DNA of 64,000 nt. Source: Gemmatimonadota bacterium (GTDB lineage Bacteria; Gemmatimonadota; Gemmatimonadetes; Longimicrobiales; Gaopeijiaceae). Of this stretch, positions 35,305 to 44,560 are shown in pieces. Position 1 is the first letter of the stretch; every line of letters starts with the position of its first letter. The notes under the pieces are model-generated. The model saw only the letters and a list, made by a program, of their open reading frames with translations, searched no databases and had not been told where the DNA came from. The position numbers and the translations under genes were made by a program. The stretch is from positions 62,001 to 126,000 of the forward strand of contig SKKN01000038.1 of assembly GCA_007121455.1 (NCBI GenBank), written 5' to 3'.

Positions 35305-36778
35305 AGAACGCACGAACACGCTTCTGTCCAGAGAGCTGGACGGCGAGCCCGACTTCAAGGTGAAGGACCTGGAACTCCACCGGCTCGGGAGAGAGGAGAT
35401 CCGCCTCGCCCAGCAGGAAATGCCCGGACTCATGGCGCTCCGGGAGGAGTACGGCGACTCTCGCCCGCTCGCAGGGGCGAAGATCATGGGCTCCCTTCAC
35501 ATGACGGTGCAGACCGCCGTTCTGATCGAGACGCTCACCCACCTCGGGGCGGACGTCCGGTGGGTCTCCTGCAATATCTTCTCGACGCAGGACCATGCAG
35601 CCGCAGCCGCGGTCGTGGGTCCCAAGGGCACGCCTGAGGACCCCCGCGGCGTTCCGGTCTTCGCGTGGAAGGGCGAGACGCTCGAGGAGTACTGGTGGTG
35701 CACGGATCAGGCCCTCCGGTGGCCGGACGGGAGCGCCCCCAACCTCATCCTCGATGATGGAGGAGATGCGACCCTCCTCGTCCACAAGGGCGTGGAGTTC
35801 GAGCGGTCCGGAAGCGTTCCGGAGTTCGATGAGGCGAATGAGCCGGAGGAGTGGGGTGTGATCCTCGATTTGCTTCGGCGGACGCAGAAGACGGATCCGA
35901 CGCGCTGGCAGCGCACCGCCGAAGAGGTTCGGGGCGTCTCGGAGGAGACGACCACCGGAGTGCACCGCCTCTACGAGATGATGAAGCAGGGGACGCTCCT
36001 CTTCCCGGCCATCAACGTGAACGACTCCGTGACCAAGTCGAAGTTCGACAACCTCTACGGCTGCCGGCACTCCCTCACGGATGGCATCCTGCGGGCCACG
36101 GACGTGATGCTTTCCGGGAAGGTTTGTGTCGTCCTCGGCTACGGTGACGTGGGGAAGGGCTGCGCACAGGCATTCCGCGGGCAGGGGGCGCGAGTCGTGA
36201 TCACGGAGATCGATCCCATCTGTGCCCTGCAGGCCGCGATGGAGGGATATGAGGTCGTGCGGCTCGAAGACGTCGTGGAGAGCGCGGACATCTTCATCAC
36301 GGCCACCGGGAACAAGGACGTGATCACGGCGGACGACATGGCCCGGATGAAGGACAAGGCCATCGTAGGCAACATCGGTCACTTCGACAACGAGATCGAT
36401 GTGGCCGGCCTGAAGAAGACAGGCGTCGAGCGAAACAACATCAAGCCCCAGCTCGACGAGTACATCTTCCCGGATGGCCACAGCATCCTGCTTCTGGCGG
36501 AAGGAAGGCTATTGAACCTCGGGTGCGCTACCGGCCATCCGAGCTTCGTCATGTCCGCGTCCTTCACGAACCAGGTCATGGCTCAGATCGAGCTACACCG
36601 GAACATCGAGGCGTACGAGATGGGCGTCCACGTCCTCCCGAAGCACCTGGACGAAAAGGTGGCCCGGGCCCACCTGGACAAGCTCGGCGTGCGACTCACG
36701 GAGCTGTCGCAGGATCAGGCTTCCTACCTCGGCATCCCGCAGGAGGGACCGTACAAGCCGGACCACTACCGGTACTAA
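35285..36778 (+). CDS. ahcY: Adenosylhomocysteinase
   Basis: S-adenosyl-L-homocysteine hydrolase of 497 residues that cleaves SAH to homocysteine and adenosine in the methyl cycle. Motifs: [53 protein letters not shown] (catalytic Lys and Asp region), the NAD site [30 protein letters not shown] and the C-terminal KPDHYRY. The insertion typical of long bacterial enzymes is present. Either of two adjacent ATGs (35285, 35288) may be used; GAGGA lies upstream. It is co-transcribed with the SahR-like regulator and ends before an intrinsic terminator. Confidence 0.97.
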   Translation: MMQTATKERTNTLLSRELDGEPDFKVKDLELHRLGREEIRLAQQEMPGLMALREEYGDSRPLAGAKIMGSLHMTVQTAVLIETLTHLGADVRWVSCNIFSTQDHAAAAAVVGPKGTPEDPRGVPVFAWKGETLEEYWWCTDQALRWPDGSAPNLILDDGGDATLLVHKGVEFERSGSVPEFDEANEPEEWGVILDLLRRTQKTDPTRWQRTAEEVRGVSEETTTGVHRLYEMMKQGTLLFPAINVNDSVTKSKFDNLYGCRHSLTDGILRATDVMLSGKVCVVLGYGDVGKGCAQAFRGQGARVVITEIDPICALQAAMEGYEVVRLEDVVESADIFITATGNKDVITADDMARMKDKAIVGNIGHFDNEIDVAGLKKTGVERNNIKPQLDEYIFPDGHSILLLAEGRLLNLGCATGHPSFVMSASFTNQVMAQIELHRNIEAYEMGVHVLPKHLDEKVARAHLDKLGVRLTELSQDQASYLGIPQEGPYKPDHYRY

Positions 36779-36821
36779 GGGCGTTCCGATCGGCGAGGAG
36801 CAGTCATCCCGCCGGAAGAGG

Positions 36822-36855
36822 AAAGGGCCGGCCGCATTTCGCGGTCGGCCCTTTT
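36822..36855 (+). terminator. Intrinsic terminator after ahcY
   Basis: AAAGGGCCGGCCGC pairs with GCGGTCGGCCCTTTT around an ATTTC loop; one mismatch lies in a stem of 14 bases. The 3' arm ends in TTTT. It lies 44 bases after the ahcY stop and could also act on the opposite strand. Confidence 0.88.
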
Positions 36856-36926
36856 GTCTGCAGCACGGTCAAGCGTGTGGCCGGCCCGCATTTTATGCCG
36901 GTCCACGGCCGGGCAAAAAACCCGGG

Positions 36927-36956
36927 TTGACACCCCAAAGTTTCCCGCTCATTGTC
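36927..36956 (+). promoter_or_regulatory. Possible promoter of the cyanophycinase-like gene
   Basis: A perfect TTGACA lies at 36927-36932, with CATTGT at 36950-36955 after 17 bases. The -10 match is weak (3 of 6). It sits between the ahcY terminator and the GTG at 37011. Confidence 0.4.
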
Positions 36957-37010
36957 TACCCGCCGGTTGCCCTGTGAGGGCCTGAGTTTCATCCCATCAC
37001 CGAGATCGTC

Positions 37011-38261
37011 GTGAGGCATCGACTCGCTCCGCTTCAGGTATTTTTTCCCACAATCCTCCTTGCTTTCCTCATATCCTCCTGCCAGATCGATCGTCCGGCC
37101 CCACGAGCCGCATCGTCCACCGCGGGAGCCCTCGTGCTGATCGGAGGGGCCCTTGAAGCCGGGAACAAGAACATCTACGACGCGATCCTGGAGGCGAGGG
37201 ACGGGGACGGTCCCGTCTGTGTCATTCCCACGGCTGGCGCTTCTCCGAGGGAATCCATGGCGAGTGCCGTGAATCGGATCGATCACTGGGGGGGAGACGG
37301 GACCGCGCACGGCATTCTCATCACCGTCAGCGCACCCGACCGTGCCTTCGATCCGGAAGTGGTGGAAGAAATCCGCGGCTGCTCGGGCTTCTTCTTCACC
37401 GGGGGAGTGCAGGCCAGGATCTCCCGAGTGTTCCTGCCGAAGGGAGAGATGACCCCGGTGTACCACGCCGTGCTGGAGCGCTATCGAGAGGGCGCCGTGG
37501 TATCCGGAAGCAGTGCAGGGGCATCGATCATGTCCGACCCCATGATTTCCGGAGGGACGAGCGAGGACGCGTTCTCCGGTGGCGTGGTCGGGGCGAACGG
37601 TACGGACGGCGTGCAGCTTCTGCAGGGAATGGGACTGATCCGAGGCATCCCGATCGATCAGCACTTCCTCGCTCGGGGCCGGATCGGCCGTCTCATGACG
37701 GTGGTGCTGGAGGAGGAGGATGTCTCCCATGGTCTCGGGATTGATGAAAATACCGCCCTCGTGGTCCGAAACGGCCGCGGACGCGTCGTGGGCGCCTCCG
37801 GCGTGATCTGGGTGGACGGAAGCCGCGCCCACTATCCCTCCTCGTCGTCCGCACGCCTCGCGGCGGAGGGCCTCGTGGTGGAGCTGCTCGGGGAAGGCGA
37901 CGAGATCGACATGAACACGGGGAGCGTCACCCCCGCGGCAGGGAAGGAGCGTTTAGGGGCGGTTTCTCCTTTGGCTTCGAGGCGGGACACATCCCGGGAC
38001 GAGCAGCTCGATCGTCTGTTCAACCGGTGGGTCTTCCTCCATGTCCTGAACGGAATGGCGACAGATGGCGGCGCCGATCGAAGCGTCGAGGTGGAGGGCC
38101 ACCGGATCCAGCTTCGTGGGGGAGACGGGTTCAGAGGGGTGGCGTGGCCCGAGCGCGGCGTGAGAGGAACGCCCTACGGACTATCCGTGGGCCCGATCGA
38201 AGTGGACATCCTCGGCCCCCGGCCCCAGTCGAGCGCTTCCCGCCCGGGGGGGAGGCGTTAG
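37011..38261 (+). CDS. Cyanophycinase-like S51 peptidase, lipoprotein
   Basis: Exported serine peptidase of 416 residues. The lipoprotein signal ends at LLAFLISSCQ. The S51 core is clear: ALVLIGGALEAGN, FFFTGGVQARISR, the nucleophile elbow VSGSSAGASIM, the Glu/His part GLIRGIPIDQHFLARGR and GIDENTALVV. Family members cut cyanophycin into beta-Asp-Arg dipeptides; an exported form would digest external polymer or other isoaspartyl peptides. GTG 37011 is the start. The stop overlaps the convergent coiled-coil gene by 4 bases. No cyanophycin synthetase is in the window. Confidence 0.9.
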   Translation: MRHRLAPLQVFFPTILLAFLISSCQIDRPAPRAASSTAGALVLIGGALEAGNKNIYDAILEARDGDGPVCVIPTAGASPRESMASAVNRIDHWGGDGTAHGILITVSAPDRAFDPEVVEEIRGCSGFFFTGGVQARISRVFLPKGEMTPVYHAVLERYREGAVVSGSSAGASIMSDPMISGGTSEDAFSGGVVGANGTDGVQLLQGMGLIRGIPIDQHFLARGRIGRLMTVVLEEEDVSHGLGIDENTALVVRNGRGRVVGASGVIWVDGSRAHYPSSSSARLAAEGLVVELLGEGDEIDMNTGSVTPAAGKERLGAVSPLASRRDTSRDEQLDRLFNRWVFLHVLNGMATDGGADRSVEVEGHRIQLRGGDGFRGVAWPERGVRGTPYGLSVGPIEVDILGPRPQSSASRPGGRR

Positions 38262-39427
38262 TCGTTCGACTGCGACGTACGGTCCGGAAGTGCCGAACTC
38301 GACTCCGCCGGCCGCGGGGGGACGAGGGGGTCGACTCCCTCAGTGCCGGGGACCTCGGCAATCCGGGCTTCGAGCGTGCCGGCTCCCGCCGCAGGATCGA
38401 GATCGAGGACCGATGAAACCTCGACGCTCTCCGCTGGAACCTCCAGCGAAACCAGGTATCTGCGTTGCACACCCTCGTCGCCTTCCAGAGGCACCTCGTC
38501 GAACCCGTTTACGGCGATGAGCTCGATCGTCTCTTGCATGGAGGCCTCTTCGACAAGCTCTGCAACGAGGTGGAGCGCCCCCAGGGCGAGCGAAATCGCG
38601 TAGTCACGGTGCATCTCGAACACCTCCTCCCGTTCGCGAGGGAGCGGTATGGGATGTTCCGCATCCAGCTCGAACGCTCTCGGCGGAACGATCTTGTCCG
38701 CCTCGGGAACGTGCAGCTCCACGAGGACTCGCCGTTCCGCATCGGAGAAGGTGATCTCTACGTAGTCCGGTCCTGGCAGGGGGAGGGAGATGTTCGACAT
38801 GACGGCGTAGAAGGTACGCAGGATGCTATCCCTCACGACCTTCTGGACGAAGATGGGGGTCGGAGAGGCTCGGAGCGCTGCCGCGTCGTCGATCCCCTGA
38901 TTGTAGGTTTCGGCCTCCTCCGCGGCTTCCTCCCGCTTCTTGAGTAACTCCCGGCGAGCCGAGTCCAGGCGGGCGCGCCATTGCTCCACCTCATCGTCAT
39001 GCCGTTCGCGGGCCCGCTGAAACGCATCCTCATCCGCCTCCTGTGCCCGGCGGACTTCCGTCTCGTGACGTGTTCGGCCGCCAAGCATGCGTCCGAGCAT
39101 TCCAGGTTCAGGGACGTCCGTGCGGAAGTCTTCCCGCTCCGGCGAGCGGGGCGGAGGCCCCGCCACCTGAGCGACCTCCCGCTCCGTGGGCTCCTTCACC
39201 TCCGGGACGGACACCTTGGGCGGAAGGGAGGGCCAGAACGGATCCGCGTGCACGACGAGTTCCGAGAGGAGCTTCTCGAATGCGGACTCCGCTCTTCCCG
39301 CATAGAAGTTCATGCGCTGGAGGAATGCCTCGTCGTAGTCCCGACCTCCCGAATGAGCAGCCGCCTCCGCAAAATCCTTGGCTTGCCGCACGAGGTTCTC
39401 GATCCCTTCGTCCGTCCAGAGATACAT
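38258..39427 (-). CDS. Hypothetical coiled-coil protein
   Basis: Protein of 389 residues without a family I recognise. The N-terminal 85 residues are helical (DEGIENLVRQAKDFAEAAA). Residues about 105-185 form a charged coiled coil rich in Glu, Arg and Ala (FQRARERHDDEVEQWRARL, ELLKKREEAAEEAE). The C-terminal half mixes strands and helices (YVEITFSDAERRVLVELHVPE, YAISLALGALHLVAELVEEA). There is no signal peptide or membrane helix. It has no co-directional neighbour, so no functional hint comes from context. Confidence 0.7.
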   Translation of the reverse strand: MYLWTDEGIENLVRQAKDFAEAAAHSGGRDYDEAFLQRMNFYAGRAESAFEKLLSELVVHADPFWPSLPPKVSVPEVKEPTEREVAQVAGPPPRSPEREDFRTDVPEPGMLGRMLGGRTRHETEVRRAQEADEDAFQRARERHDDEVEQWRARLDSARRELLKKREEAAEEAETYNQGIDDAAALRASPTPIFVQKVVRDSILRTFYAVMSNISLPLPGPDYVEITFSDAERRVLVELHVPEADKIVPPRAFELDAEHPIPLPREREEVFEMHRDYAISLALGALHLVAELVEEASMQETIELIAVNGFDEVPLEGDEGVQRRYLVSLEVPAESVEVSSVLDLDPAAGAGTLEARIAEVPGTEGVDPLVPPRPAESSSALPDRTSQSND

Positions 39428-39697
39428 ATCCGCCAGCCTCCCGTTCGACTTCGCGATTCCGATTCCGTCGCCCGCATCCGGTCGCTATACGAATGAAGAT
39501 CGACCCCTGTTGGACAGTCCACAAGGCGAACTTCAGCCGGATTCGTGAGGGATGGAAATTCATCCGGGGGCCCGGGTAGAGGAAGACCATGCCCACGACG
39601 TCTCAGTGGCGTCACGAGCGGGGCGGGCGGGGGCCGCGAACCAGGGTCGTCGATCGCGGAGTCCCACCGAACTGCATGAAGAAGGGAGTGATGGTTC

Positions 39698-40648
39698 ATG
39701 ACCGAAATGCCAGCGATGAACAGTCCGTGGCTCGTGAGCGTTTGGCCCGGAATGGGCGGTGTCGCGTTGAAAGCAGGGGAGTACCTCGCGGAACAGCTGG
39801 GAATGACCCATGTGGGAGATTTCCCCTGCGATGAGTTCTTCGACGTGAACCATCTGTCGGTAGACGAGGGCCTGGCGCGACCCGGCGATCGTCCGCGATG
39901 CGCGATCCTCCATTGGAGGGATCCCCGGGAGCGGAACGACCTCGTCCTCCTGATGGGCGAGGCTCAGCCCCTCACGAGAGGGTATGAGCTCGCCCATCGC
40001 GTGATCGAGTGGGCAGCAGAATGGCAGGTCTCCCGCATCTTCGCGTTCGCGGCCCTCGCCACCCAGATGCATCCGGGGGAGCCTGCGCGGACGTTCGCAG
40101 CCGCGACCACCCGTCAGCTCCTCGGCGAGCTGGAGGGACTGGATCTCGAAATTCTCAGTGAAGGACAGATCACCGGGCTCAACGGCTTGATGGTCGCGGC
40201 CGCGCAGGCCGAGGGGATCGATGCAGCTTGCCTCCTCGGCGAAGTTCCCTACTTCGCCACCCAGGTGGCGAACCCCAAGGCGTCTCGAGTCGTGCTCGGA
40301 GCCTTTGGGAATCTGGCGGGCATCGAGTTGGACTTCATGCCGCTGGACGCTCAAGCGGAGGAGGTCGACAACCATCTGATCCAGCTGCTCGACCGCATGC
40401 AACAGGAAGCTCGTGAATCGGACGAAGCGGCTGGAGAGCCCTGGCTGGCCTCCGGCGGCGAGGAGGGTCCCCAGGAAGGGGAGGGAGGAGAGATCGATCC
40501 CGAGGTGGAAAAGCGCATCGAGCGCCTTTTCGTCGAGGCGGCTCGCGACCGATCGCGGGCCTTCGTTCTCAAGCGTGAACTCGATCGGTTGGGTGTCTTC
40601 GAGCAGTATGAGAATCGATTCCTCGATCTCTTCACTCGCGGGGAGTGA
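39698..40648 (+). CDS. PAC2-family protein
   Basis: Protein of 316 residues. The PAC2 (proteasome assembly chaperone-like/DUF75) domain spans about residues 9-225: SVWPGMGGVALKAGEYLAEQ, LLMGEAQPLTRGYELAHRVI, RIFAFAALATQMHP, GQITGLNGLMVAAAQAEGID and YFATQVANPKASRVVL. A C-terminal tail of about 80 residues is acidic and helical (IDPEVEKRIERLFVEAARDR). The bacterial role of PAC2 proteins is not settled. The stop overlaps the GTG of the rRNA methyltransferase gene by 4 bases. Confidence 0.9.
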   Translation: MTEMPAMNSPWLVSVWPGMGGVALKAGEYLAEQLGMTHVGDFPCDEFFDVNHLSVDEGLARPGDRPRCAILHWRDPRERNDLVLLMGEAQPLTRGYELAHRVIEWAAEWQVSRIFAFAALATQMHPGEPARTFAAATTRQLLGELEGLDLEILSEGQITGLNGLMVAAAQAEGIDAACLLGEVPYFATQVANPKASRVVLGAFGNLAGIELDFMPLDAQAEEVDNHLIQLLDRMQQEARESDEAAGEPWLASGGEEGPQEGEGGEIDPEVEKRIERLFVEAARDRSRAFVLKRELDRLGVFEQYENRFLDLFTRGE

Positions 40649-42138
40649 CGGACCGAACTGGCGCCTTCCCCATGAGTCTCGATCGATACCGTTCCATCGT
40701 CCCGGAGTGGGACCAGCTGCTCGAGCGGTCGGGGGTCCCGGAGCCGGTCACGATCCGGATTCGGTCCGGGCGCATTCAAGCGGACGCGCTGGCGGCGCGC
40801 CTTCAGGACCAGGGCTTCCACCTGGAGCGCCACCCCCACCTCCCCGAATTCTTCCAGCTCCACGGAGACGGACCCTATTCGTTGGGGGTCACACTCGAGC
40901 ACTGGGCGGGACTTTTCTATGTCCAGCAGTCCGTCATGGCGCTCCCATCACTGGCACTCGGGGCGTCGCCCGGAGAGCGGGTCCTCGACCTGTGCGCCGC
41001 GCCGGGAGGGAAGACGGGGCATCTCGCTGAGTTGATGGACGACCGAGGCTGTCTGATCGCCTCGGACGTGAAGGAGAAGAGGCTCAGAGTGCTGATGGCG
41101 AACCTGAAGCGTCTCGGCCATCTGAACGTCGTGACAATCGCCGCAGACGGCACGACGTTCCCGACCGGGGCGCGGTTCGATCGGGTCCTCGTCGACGCTC
41201 CCTGCTCCGGAGAAGGCAACCTTCGCTCCCGAGGCGGGCGACTCCCGAATCCCTCCGCCGGATTCAGGCGAAAGATCGCCGAAACGCAGGAGCGCCTGCT
41301 TCGCAGAGCTGTTTCTCTCGTACGCCCGGGAGGCGTCGTAATCTACTCCACCTGCACATTCGCTCCCGAAGAGAACGAGGCTGTGGTGGATGCCGTCCTG
41401 CAAACGGAACGGGTGACCGTCGAGCCGATCGACCTGGACATCCCCCACGATCCGGGCCTGCGCTCTCATGAGGGCCGCGACTACTCGGAGGAGCTGACGT
41501 CCGCCTGGAGGGTGTACCCCCACCATCTCGATTCGGGCGGGCTGTTCATGGTTCGACTGCGAAAGCTCGCTGAGGATGATCGAGGAGAAGCCACCGGTTG
41601 GAGAGTCGTACCGGAGGTCTACGACAAGCGGGTGGAGGAGACCCGCGACCCATCGCCGAAATCGCTGGCGGACGAGTCCGAACGGTTCTTCGAAGGCTTT
41701 TCGGTTTCCGAGGGACCGCTCCTCGAAGGTCGCTGGTTCTCCAGAGGTGATGCGGTCTGGGCGCACGGCTGTGATCGATGGCCCATCGAGGGCTGGCACG
41801 TCGACGGGAGCTGGCGGTTCCTCGCCATCGGCCTCAGGGCCTTCGAACTGGAGTCCGGTGGACGGGCTCGTCCGAGCAACGATCTCCTCACGCTTCTCGG
41901 GAGCGCGCTCGGGAGCCGTGTCGTCTCGGTCTCCCGAGCAGAGCTGACGAAATTGCTCGACGGGGCTTCCATCCCGGTGCGGGCGGCCGGACTGAGGGGG
42001 TACGTCGCACTGGCATTCGACGGGGTCGTCCTGGGGCGAGGTATCGTGCGGAGTGGGAACCTGGAGTCTCAGATCCCCAAGGCGAGATCCCGGGCGCTCG
42101 CGGACATCCTTCGCCGAACCGCCCCAGACGCCGATTGA
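40645..42138 (+). CDS. RsmF-like 16S rRNA m5C methyltransferase (NOL1/NOP2/Sun family)
   Basis: Protein of 497 residues from GTG 40645, coupled to PAC2; ATG 40672 is an alternative. The NSUN core is complete: VLDLCAAPGGKTGHLAELM (SAM site), LIASDVKEKRLRVLMANLKR, the first Cys in VLVDAPCSGEGN and the catalytic Cys in YSTCTFAPEENE. The C-terminal 170 residues resemble the RsmF extension (LLEGRWFSRGDAVW, VPVRAAGLRGYVAL-type segment). It would methylate a cytosine in 16S rRNA during ribosome assembly. Confidence 0.9.
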   Translation: MTDRTGAFPMSLDRYRSIVPEWDQLLERSGVPEPVTIRIRSGRIQADALAARLQDQGFHLERHPHLPEFFQLHGDGPYSLGVTLEHWAGLFYVQQSVMALPSLALGASPGERVLDLCAAPGGKTGHLAELMDDRGCLIASDVKEKRLRVLMANLKRLGHLNVVTIAADGTTFPTGARFDRVLVDAPCSGEGNLRSRGGRLPNPSAGFRRKIAETQERLLRRAVSLVRPGGVVIYSTCTFAPEENEAVVDAVLQTERVTVEPIDLDIPHDPGLRSHEGRDYSEELTSAWRVYPHHLDSGGLFMVRLRKLAEDDRGEATGWRVVPEVYDKRVEETRDPSPKSLADESERFFEGFSVSEGPLLEGRWFSRGDAVWAHGCDRWPIEGWHVDGSWRFLAIGLRAFELESGGRARPSNDLLTLLGSALGSRVVSVSRAELTKLLDGASIPVRAAGLRGYVALAFDGVVLGRGIVRSGNLESQIPKARSRALADILRRTAPDAD

Positions 42139-42163
42139 TCCGACCCTGTGAGGGTCCTTTCGC

Positions 42164-43495
42164 TCACTCCCCGATCACCCCATCCAGAATAGGACGGAGC
42201 GCGCTCATCCTCGGAGAAATCCGGGCGACGGCGTCCGAGCCGGCCCCGCCCGCCTCGAATGGGTCCCATGCCTCCGGACGCGAGGGCCAAACCCCGGTAG
42301 CCTGCTCGACGACGTCGGGGAATTTGGCGGGATGAGCAGTGGCGAGCACGACCTTCGGCCCCCCGGTCTCCGCCCCGGAGCGACGGAGCTCCTGCAATCC
42401 CAGCCACCCCACAGCGGTGTGCGGATCGATGAGGTAGCCGGAACTCCGGTGGACTTCCTCGATCGCACGCAACGTATCCTCATCGGTGTACGACGCCGCG
42501 CTCACGAGCGCACCGAGCTTCGACCGATCCCCGTCGAAGAGAGCGATCAGCCGCTCCAGGTTGCTCGGGATGGCAACATCCATCGCGTTCGACAGGGTCT
42601 GCCGACTCGGGCCACTCGGGGTTTCACCCTCCATGATGTAGCGAACGAGCCCGTCATTGGCGTTCGTGGCCGCCATGAGGCCCGTCACCGGAAGGCCCAT
42701 ACGCTGGGCCATCACTCCCGAGACGAGGTGGCCGACGTTTCCGGTCGGTACGGAGACGTGGAAGGAGCGGGGAGGGCGATCCAGCTGAGCCCACGCGTGA
42801 ACGAAGTGGAAGATCTGGGGAAGGAGGCGCCCGATGTTGATCGAGTTCGCCGAGGTCAGCGCGGCCTTCCGCGCCAACTCTCCGTCCGCGAGTGACTCCT
42901 TCACGAGCCGTTGGCAATCATCGAAAGACCCTTCGACGGATACCGCTCGCACGCCCGCGTCGCCGACCCCGCCGGAAACGATTTGTTCGTACTGCACCGC
43001 GCTCACCCGCCCCTTTGGGAAGAGCACGACCGCCCGAGCGCCTTCCACGTTCCGGAACGCATGCGTAACCGCGCCTCCGGTGTCACCCGAGGTCGCCACC
43101 ACGACGAGAACGGGCCGGTCGCTCGAGGGCTCGAGAGCGGGGAGGAGCCGACTCAGGAACCGGGCACCCGTGTCCTTGAAGGAGCCGGTTGGGCCGTGAA
43201 AGAGTTCCAGGACATAGGTGTCGGGCGAAAGCTCGATCAATGGGATGTCGAGATCGAGAGCCGCCTCCACGATCGTCTCGATGCGGTCTCGTGGAAGTGT
43301 TTCCTCGAAGAGCCGGAGCGCGACGGTTCGGGCTACCTCGAGGAAGGAGCGTCCGCGAAGGGACTCCAGCTCCGCGGGTGAAAGCTGCGGCCAACGCTCG
43401 GGGAGGTAGAGTCCGCCATCGGGAGCCAGTCCCGCGAGGACGCCCTCGCGCAGTGACACGCTCCGAGAGGCGTCCCGCGTCGAAACGAGCTTCAT
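42164..43495 (-). CDS. thrC: Threonine synthase
   Basis: PLP enzyme of 443 residues that turns O-phosphohomoserine into threonine. Motifs: STRDASRSVSLREGVLAGLAPDGGLY at the N-terminus (shown here across its span), the PLP lysine in HGPTGSFKDTGARF, VVVATSGDTGGAV (phosphate binding), SANSINIGRLLPQI and VSVPTGNVGHLVSGVM. Length and order fit the thrC class of most bacteria. It overlaps the upstream thrB by 4 bases, so the two last steps of threonine synthesis are co-translated. No hom gene is seen in the window. Confidence 0.97.
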   Translation of the reverse strand: MKLVSTRDASRSVSLREGVLAGLAPDGGLYLPERWPQLSPAELESLRGRSFLEVARTVALRLFEETLPRDRIETIVEAALDLDIPLIELSPDTYVLELFHGPTGSFKDTGARFLSRLLPALEPSSDRPVLVVVATSGDTGGAVTHAFRNVEGARAVVLFPKGRVSAVQYEQIVSGGVGDAGVRAVSVEGSFDDCQRLVKESLADGELARKAALTSANSINIGRLLPQIFHFVHAWAQLDRPPRSFHVSVPTGNVGHLVSGVMAQRMGLPVTGLMAATNANDGLVRYIMEGETPSGPSRQTLSNAMDVAIPSNLERLIALFDGDRSKLGALVSAASYTDEDTLRAIEEVHRSSGYLIDPHTAVGWLGLQELRRSGAETGGPKVVLATAHPAKFPDVVEQATGVWPSRPEAWDPFEAGGAGSDAVARISPRMSALRPILDGVIGE

Positions 43496-44496
43496 TCCCC
43501 CTTCTCCGGGTCCTCGGACGCTGGAACCACACGGGCTCCGGTGCGTGAAACGGGTGAGACGAAGAGGTCTGCCGAGATAGAGGCTTGCACGGCGAACTCG
43601 GCGCTCATCGCCTTCCCGACGCTGTGGGCATCATTGAAGCTTCGGCACAGGGCAAACACCGAAGGGCCCGCGCCCGAGATGCCGCAGCCGAGCGCCCCCT
43701 TCGCAAGCGCGGCTTCCCGGACCTTCCTGAAAGCGGGAATCCCCGCGGAGCGGTGCGGCTCCGCAATCCGGTCCACCAGCGAGTCCGAGATCAGGTTCCA
43801 GTCCTCGGTGTGCAGTCCACTCACGAACGCCGCGATGTGTCCGAGCTGGGCCACGGCATCACGCAGGTCGACCCGGTCGCCGACCGCGGCTCGTGCGGCT
43901 CGGGTCGGCATCTCGACGTGAGGACGGAGGAGGGCGACGGAGAGCCCCTCCGGCACCGGGAGTTGGACGATCGGTCTGCGGTCGGACTGACGCACAAGGA
44001 CGAGCCCTCCGAGAAGTGCGGGGGCTGCGTTGTCTCCATGCGCCTGCCCCGCCGCGACGCGCTCGCCCTCCAGGGCAAACTCGAGCAGCTCTGCGCTCGA
44101 CGAGTCCGTCCCCAGAAGGGCATCGACCGCGACCGCCGCCGCCACCGCGCTCGCCGCGCTCCCTCCCATACCTGCAGCCAGGGGGAGACCCTTCGTCACG
44201 ACGAGATCCACCCCGCTGCCCGGCGAACTCGCCTCGATCAAGGCCGCCGCAGCGGCCCCAGCCGAGTTTCGATCTGCTTCCGTCGGGATACGTCCATCGT
44301 CCCCGATCACCTCTCGAATTCGAACTCCGGGGTTCGCTGAGAGACGGGCGGTGACACGGTCACCCGGCTCATCCAGGGCAAGACCGAGGACGTCAAAGCC
44401 GCAGATCACGTTGCCGACCGTGGCCGGAGCGAAGGCCGTGACCCCCGTCTTGGGGTCTCCAGCCTCCTCTCCGGCTCCAACACGACTCGGCTTCAC
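43492..44496 (-). CDS. thrB: Homoserine kinase
   Basis: GHMP-family kinase of 334 residues that makes O-phosphohomoserine from homoserine and ATP. Motifs: VTAFAPATVGNVICGFDVLG at the N-terminus, the ATP loop VTKGLPLAAGMGGSAASAVA, then GALGCGISGAGPSVFALC. It starts at GTG 44496 behind a GGGGGAAGG ribosome site and overlaps thrC by 4 bases. The gene is 64 bases downstream of the glnA stop on the same strand, so read-through from glnA is possible and would tie threonine synthesis to nitrogen status. Confidence 0.96.
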   Translation of the reverse strand: MKPSRVGAGEEAGDPKTGVTAFAPATVGNVICGFDVLGLALDEPGDRVTARLSANPGVRIREVIGDDGRIPTEADRNSAGAAAAALIEASSPGSGVDLVVTKGLPLAAGMGGSAASAVAAAVAVDALLGTDSSSAELLEFALEGERVAAGQAHGDNAAPALLGGLVLVRQSDRRPIVQLPVPEGLSVALLRPHVEMPTRAARAAVGDRVDLRDAVAQLGHIAAFVSGLHTEDWNLISDSLVDRIAEPHRSAGIPAFRKVREAALAKGALGCGISGAGPSVFALCRSFNDAHSVGKAMSAEFAVQASISADLFVSPVSRTGARVVPASEDPEKGE

Positions 44497-44560
44497 GGCC
44501 TTCCCCCGGTGGGCGGTGAGCCGCGCTCGAAGTTGGGCATGTTCGCTCGCAACTACGCCG

